In this document: positions 61,531 through 64,000 of the stretch, piece after piece
Numbering within the stretch: position 1 is the first letter of the stretch
How the letters are laid out: each line of letters starts with the position of its first letter
From: an uncultured Pseudomonadales bacterium
Lineage (GTDB): Bacteria; Pseudomonadota; Gammaproteobacteria; Pseudomonadales; Azotimanducaceae
Direction: 5' to 3'
DNA length: 64,000 nt
NCBI GenBank assembly: GCA_951813295.1
Contig: CATOTI010000002.1
Location: 3,978,522 to 4,042,521, forward strand
Notes under the pieces: model-generated
What the model saw: only the letters and a program-made list of their open reading frames with translations
Told to the model about the DNA's origin: nothing
The model's database searches: none
Position numbers and translations under genes: made by a program

Positions 61531-64000
61531 ATGCGCGCCAAGGCGTTGGGTACGCGATCGTTATTGATCGCAACTTTTTTGATGGTCGCGAACCTGGGGT
61601 TTGCGGCCGAGGGCGACGCTTCTTCGAGCGCCGAGGCGGAGATCGAAGAGGTCATCGTCACGGGTTCGCGGATTCGTCGCGACGAGTTTTCTTCCGCCTC
61701 GCCGATTCAGGTGTTGGACGGCGCGGGTTCGCGTGATGTGGGCCTGATCGACACGGTTTCGCTCATCCAGAGTGCGAGCCAGGCGACGGGTCAGCAGATC
61801 GACAGCACGTTTACGGCGTTCGTTCTCGACAACGGTCCGGGTTCGGCGCAGGTGAATCTGCGGGGGCTGGGTGCGAGCCGGGTGTTGCTGCTCATGAACA
61901 GCAAGCGGTTGGCACCGGGTGGCGTCGGCGGCGCGCCGACGTCGCCGGATATCTCGACGATTCCGAACATCCTGATCGATCGAATCGAGTATCTCCTGGA
62001 CGGTGCTTCGTCCGTTTACGGTTCGGATGCCGTATCGGGCGTGATCAACGTTCTGATGCGTGACGATTTTGATGGCCTCGAGATCGAAGGCCAGGTCGTG
62101 CAGACCGATTCATCGGGCGGCGAAGAGCGCACGCTCGGCGTGGCTTGGGGTACCAGTGGCAGCAACTGGACGTTGGGTCTCGCGGGTGAGTACTACGAGC
62201 GTGATTCGGTCCAACTGCGTGATCGTTCCTATCTCTCGCAGTGCGACAAATACATCTACGAAGATCAGAACGGCAACCGCCTGCAGAATTACCTCGGCCT
62301 CGTGCCCGGCACGACCGAGAGTCCGTGTCGCCTGAGCACGATCAACCGGGTCTTCATCCCAATTGGCTACGGCAACGTGTGGTACACGCCCAATGAAACC
62401 AACATCGGGATTCCGAACTTCTCCGAAACGGAAGTTCCGGTTGGCTTCACGGGCTTCAATCCGTTCGCGATCGTACCGATCGATCAGAACGGTGACGGGA
62501 TCCCGGATACGGGCCTGATCGATCCGGACGGCGACGGTTTGTCGTCGGTCGATCTGCAGACTGGGTTCTTCAATTTCAACGGTTCGACGCGTGACCGCGC
62601 GGGCGATCTCCTCTCGGGTTCAGAGCGCTACAACCTCTACGGCTACGGCGAGTACGACTTCGGCAACGACGGCAACACGTCGGTTTACTTCGAAGGCCTC
62701 TACGCGATGCGTAAGACGCAGGTCTTCGGACCGGGCGCTACCGTTTTCCCGGAAGTTCCGGCGAACAACCCCTTCAACCCCTGTAACCAGGGCCAACCGA
62801 ACGGTGTGAACTGCATCGGCTTTTTCGGCGGTCTCAACTTCGGCAACATCGAAGTCACGCCGATTGTTGCGATCGATGGCGATCGCGACAACAACGACGT
62901 CGAGATCGAGCAGACGCGATTCGTCGCCGGTATTCGTGGTGATCTGCCGTCGTGGCAGACGGACGGTGGCTTCGGTAACTGGAGCTACGACGCCTACGTC
63001 AGCCATTCGGTATCGGACGGCACAGACTTCCAGCGCGGCATCCTCGAGCCGGAGTTGCTCGTAGGCATCGAGACCGCTCGGTTTGATGCGAATGGCAACA
63101 TCGTTTGCGGCGACGGGTCGGGATCTTGTGTACCGATCAACATTGTTCGCTCCGTCGATTTATGTCGAAGGTGGCGGCGCGTTCGGTTCGCAGGCTGAGG
63201 AGGATTTCGTCTTCGGTATTCGCTCGTTCGACACGAACGTCGAGCAGACGATTGTCTCCGCCGTGTTGCAGGGTGACGCGTTCCGCCTGCCCTGGAACGA
63301 TGCGACGATTCCGCTGGTTATCGGTTGGGAGTGGCGCGAGGACGCGATTGATTCGCGCCCGAACGACGTCGCTCGTGATGGCCTCTTCTACGCGTTCTTC
63401 AAGGACGGCGGCGCTAAGGGCGATCGCAACATCAACGAGTTCTTCTTCGAAGCTGAACTGCCGATCCTCGAGGGTCTCAAGTACGCCGATGAGCTCTCGC
63501 TCAACCTGTCGGCCCGTTGGACCGATGAGAGCACCTACGGCGACGACACGACCTATAGCGTCAAGTCGCTCTACCGGCCGCTCAACTGGCTGACGTTCCG
63601 CGGCACGTATGGCACATCTTTCCGTGCGCCGAACGCGCGAGAGCAGTTCCTCGTCGGCACGTCGGGATTCAACACGGTGTCGGATCCATGCTTCGTGCCG
63701 CCCAGCGCGCGCAACCCCGCCCTCGATCCGTCGCTGCCGGACGAATACAACGCGATGAACGACACGCGAACGCAGACGGTTCTTGAGAACTGTGCCGCGA
63801 ACGGCATCGATCCGACGAGCTTCGGTCTGGACTCCTCCGGTACGGGCAACTACTCGGTCGAAGTCCTTCGGAAGGGCGGTCAGCAGGTGCAGCTCGACAT
63901 CAACCCGGAAACGTCGACCTCGAAGACCTACGGCATCATCATCGACCAGAAGCTCTGGGACGACATGACGCTGCGCATGGGTGCGACGGCTTTCGACATC
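61531..64000 (+). CDS. TonB-dependent receptor, frameshifted, 3' end beyond window
   Basis: Signal peptide (residues ~1-25), then a TonB-box/plug start EIEEVIVTGSRIRRDEF near residue 37. The plug follows with NLRGLGASRVLLLMNSKRL and IDRIEYLLDGASSVYGSDAVSGVINVLMRDDFDG, all typical of gammaproteobacterial receptors. The first frame ends at 63198, but barrel strands continue in another frame from about 63149 (APSIYVEGGGAFGS...TFRGTYGTSFRAPNAREQF) to the window edge. One extra base near 63145 separates the two frames. Substrate unknown; outer-membrane uptake role clear. Confidence 0.88.

Noticed and set aside
63105..63593. Separate small gene at the TonB frame break
   Set aside because: Frames here are serine- and arginine-rich shadows; the barrel continues in a third frame, so a single interrupted receptor is the better reading.

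Overview
The window looks like a chromosomal segment of a GC-rich, aerobic, heterotrophic Gram-negative bacterium, most probably an uncultivated gammaproteobacterium. Pointers are a TonB-dependent receptor with the EEVIVTGSRI-type N-terminus, lipoproteins, Tat and Sec signals, and many acyl-CoA dehydrogenases, enoyl-CoA hydratases, Rieske oxygenases, luciferase-like (LLM) oxidoreductases and ACAD10-type phosphotransferases. No phage, IS element, rRNA or CRISPR array was seen. One tRNA gene, tRNA-Thr(CGU), is present. The taxonomic call is inference from gene content only.

Layout. 1-8.4 kb: adenosine-deaminase-like tail, a large outer-membrane CBM9/DUF5916 protein, an ASCH protein, a secreted unknown, an LLM oxidoreductase, a two-gene molybdenum hydroxylase (isoquinoline 1-oxidoreductase type), and a carboxymuconolactone decarboxylase (CMD) gene with an in-frame TGA that I read as selenocysteine (CxxU motif plus a SECIS-like hairpin). 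8.4-10.25 kb: a small accessory patch with a HigB/HigA-like toxin-antitoxin pair and a broken small-secreted-protein locus. 10.25-19.4 kb: two overlapping acyl-CoA dehydrogenases, a MetE-like methyltransferase, an arylsulfotransferase-like protein, then a minus-strand run of metal-dependent hydrolase, styrene-oxide-isomerase-like membrane protein, Baeyer-Villiger monooxygenase and DAHP synthase. 19.4-32.7 kb: a divergent TetR regulator with a palindromic operator, carotenoid oxygenase plus NADP oxidoreductase, two spinster-type MFS transporters, a GNAT, enoyl-CoA hydratase, phosphotransferase, Tat-type aminotransferase and a VOC fusion. 32.2-43 kb: a MAPEG/Rieske/superinfection-immunity run, a zinc-uptake-like ABC system with a DUF3299 protein, a two-subunit ring-hydroxylating dioxygenase with a PhyH enzyme, a choline-kinase-like phosphotransferase and an esterase lacking its nucleophile. 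43-53 kb: cytochrome c lipoprotein, sulfotransferase, D-amino-acid-dehydrogenase-like enzyme, cytochrome-PQQ dehydrogenase fusion, two ACAD-fold enzymes, VOC and alpha/beta hydrolase. 53-59 kb: a GntR-regulated catabolic block holding two tandem VanA-like Rieske oxygenases, LLM oxidoreductase, dipeptidase and enoyl-CoA hydratase, bounded by two copies of one 20-bp operator. 59-64 kb: phosphotransferase, an intact copy of the small secreted/membrane protein pair, tRNA-Thr and a TonB receptor running off the window.

Functionally the segment is an oxidative catabolism region. Hydroxylation of hydrophobic or aromatic substrates (Rieske, BVMO, molybdenum hydroxylase, PhyH) feeds CoA-ester oxidation (ACADs, enoyl-CoA hydratases), with uptake by TonB and MFS systems and control by TetR and GntR regulators. 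The most notable items are the selenoprotein CMD with its SECIS-like hairpin, the paired 4-Cys secreted-protein/small-membrane-protein loci, and the duplicated GntR operator. At least three genes carry apparent single-base indels (BVMO, GNAT, TonB receptor) and one carries a nonsense codon. Either recent decay or draft-assembly error could explain these.
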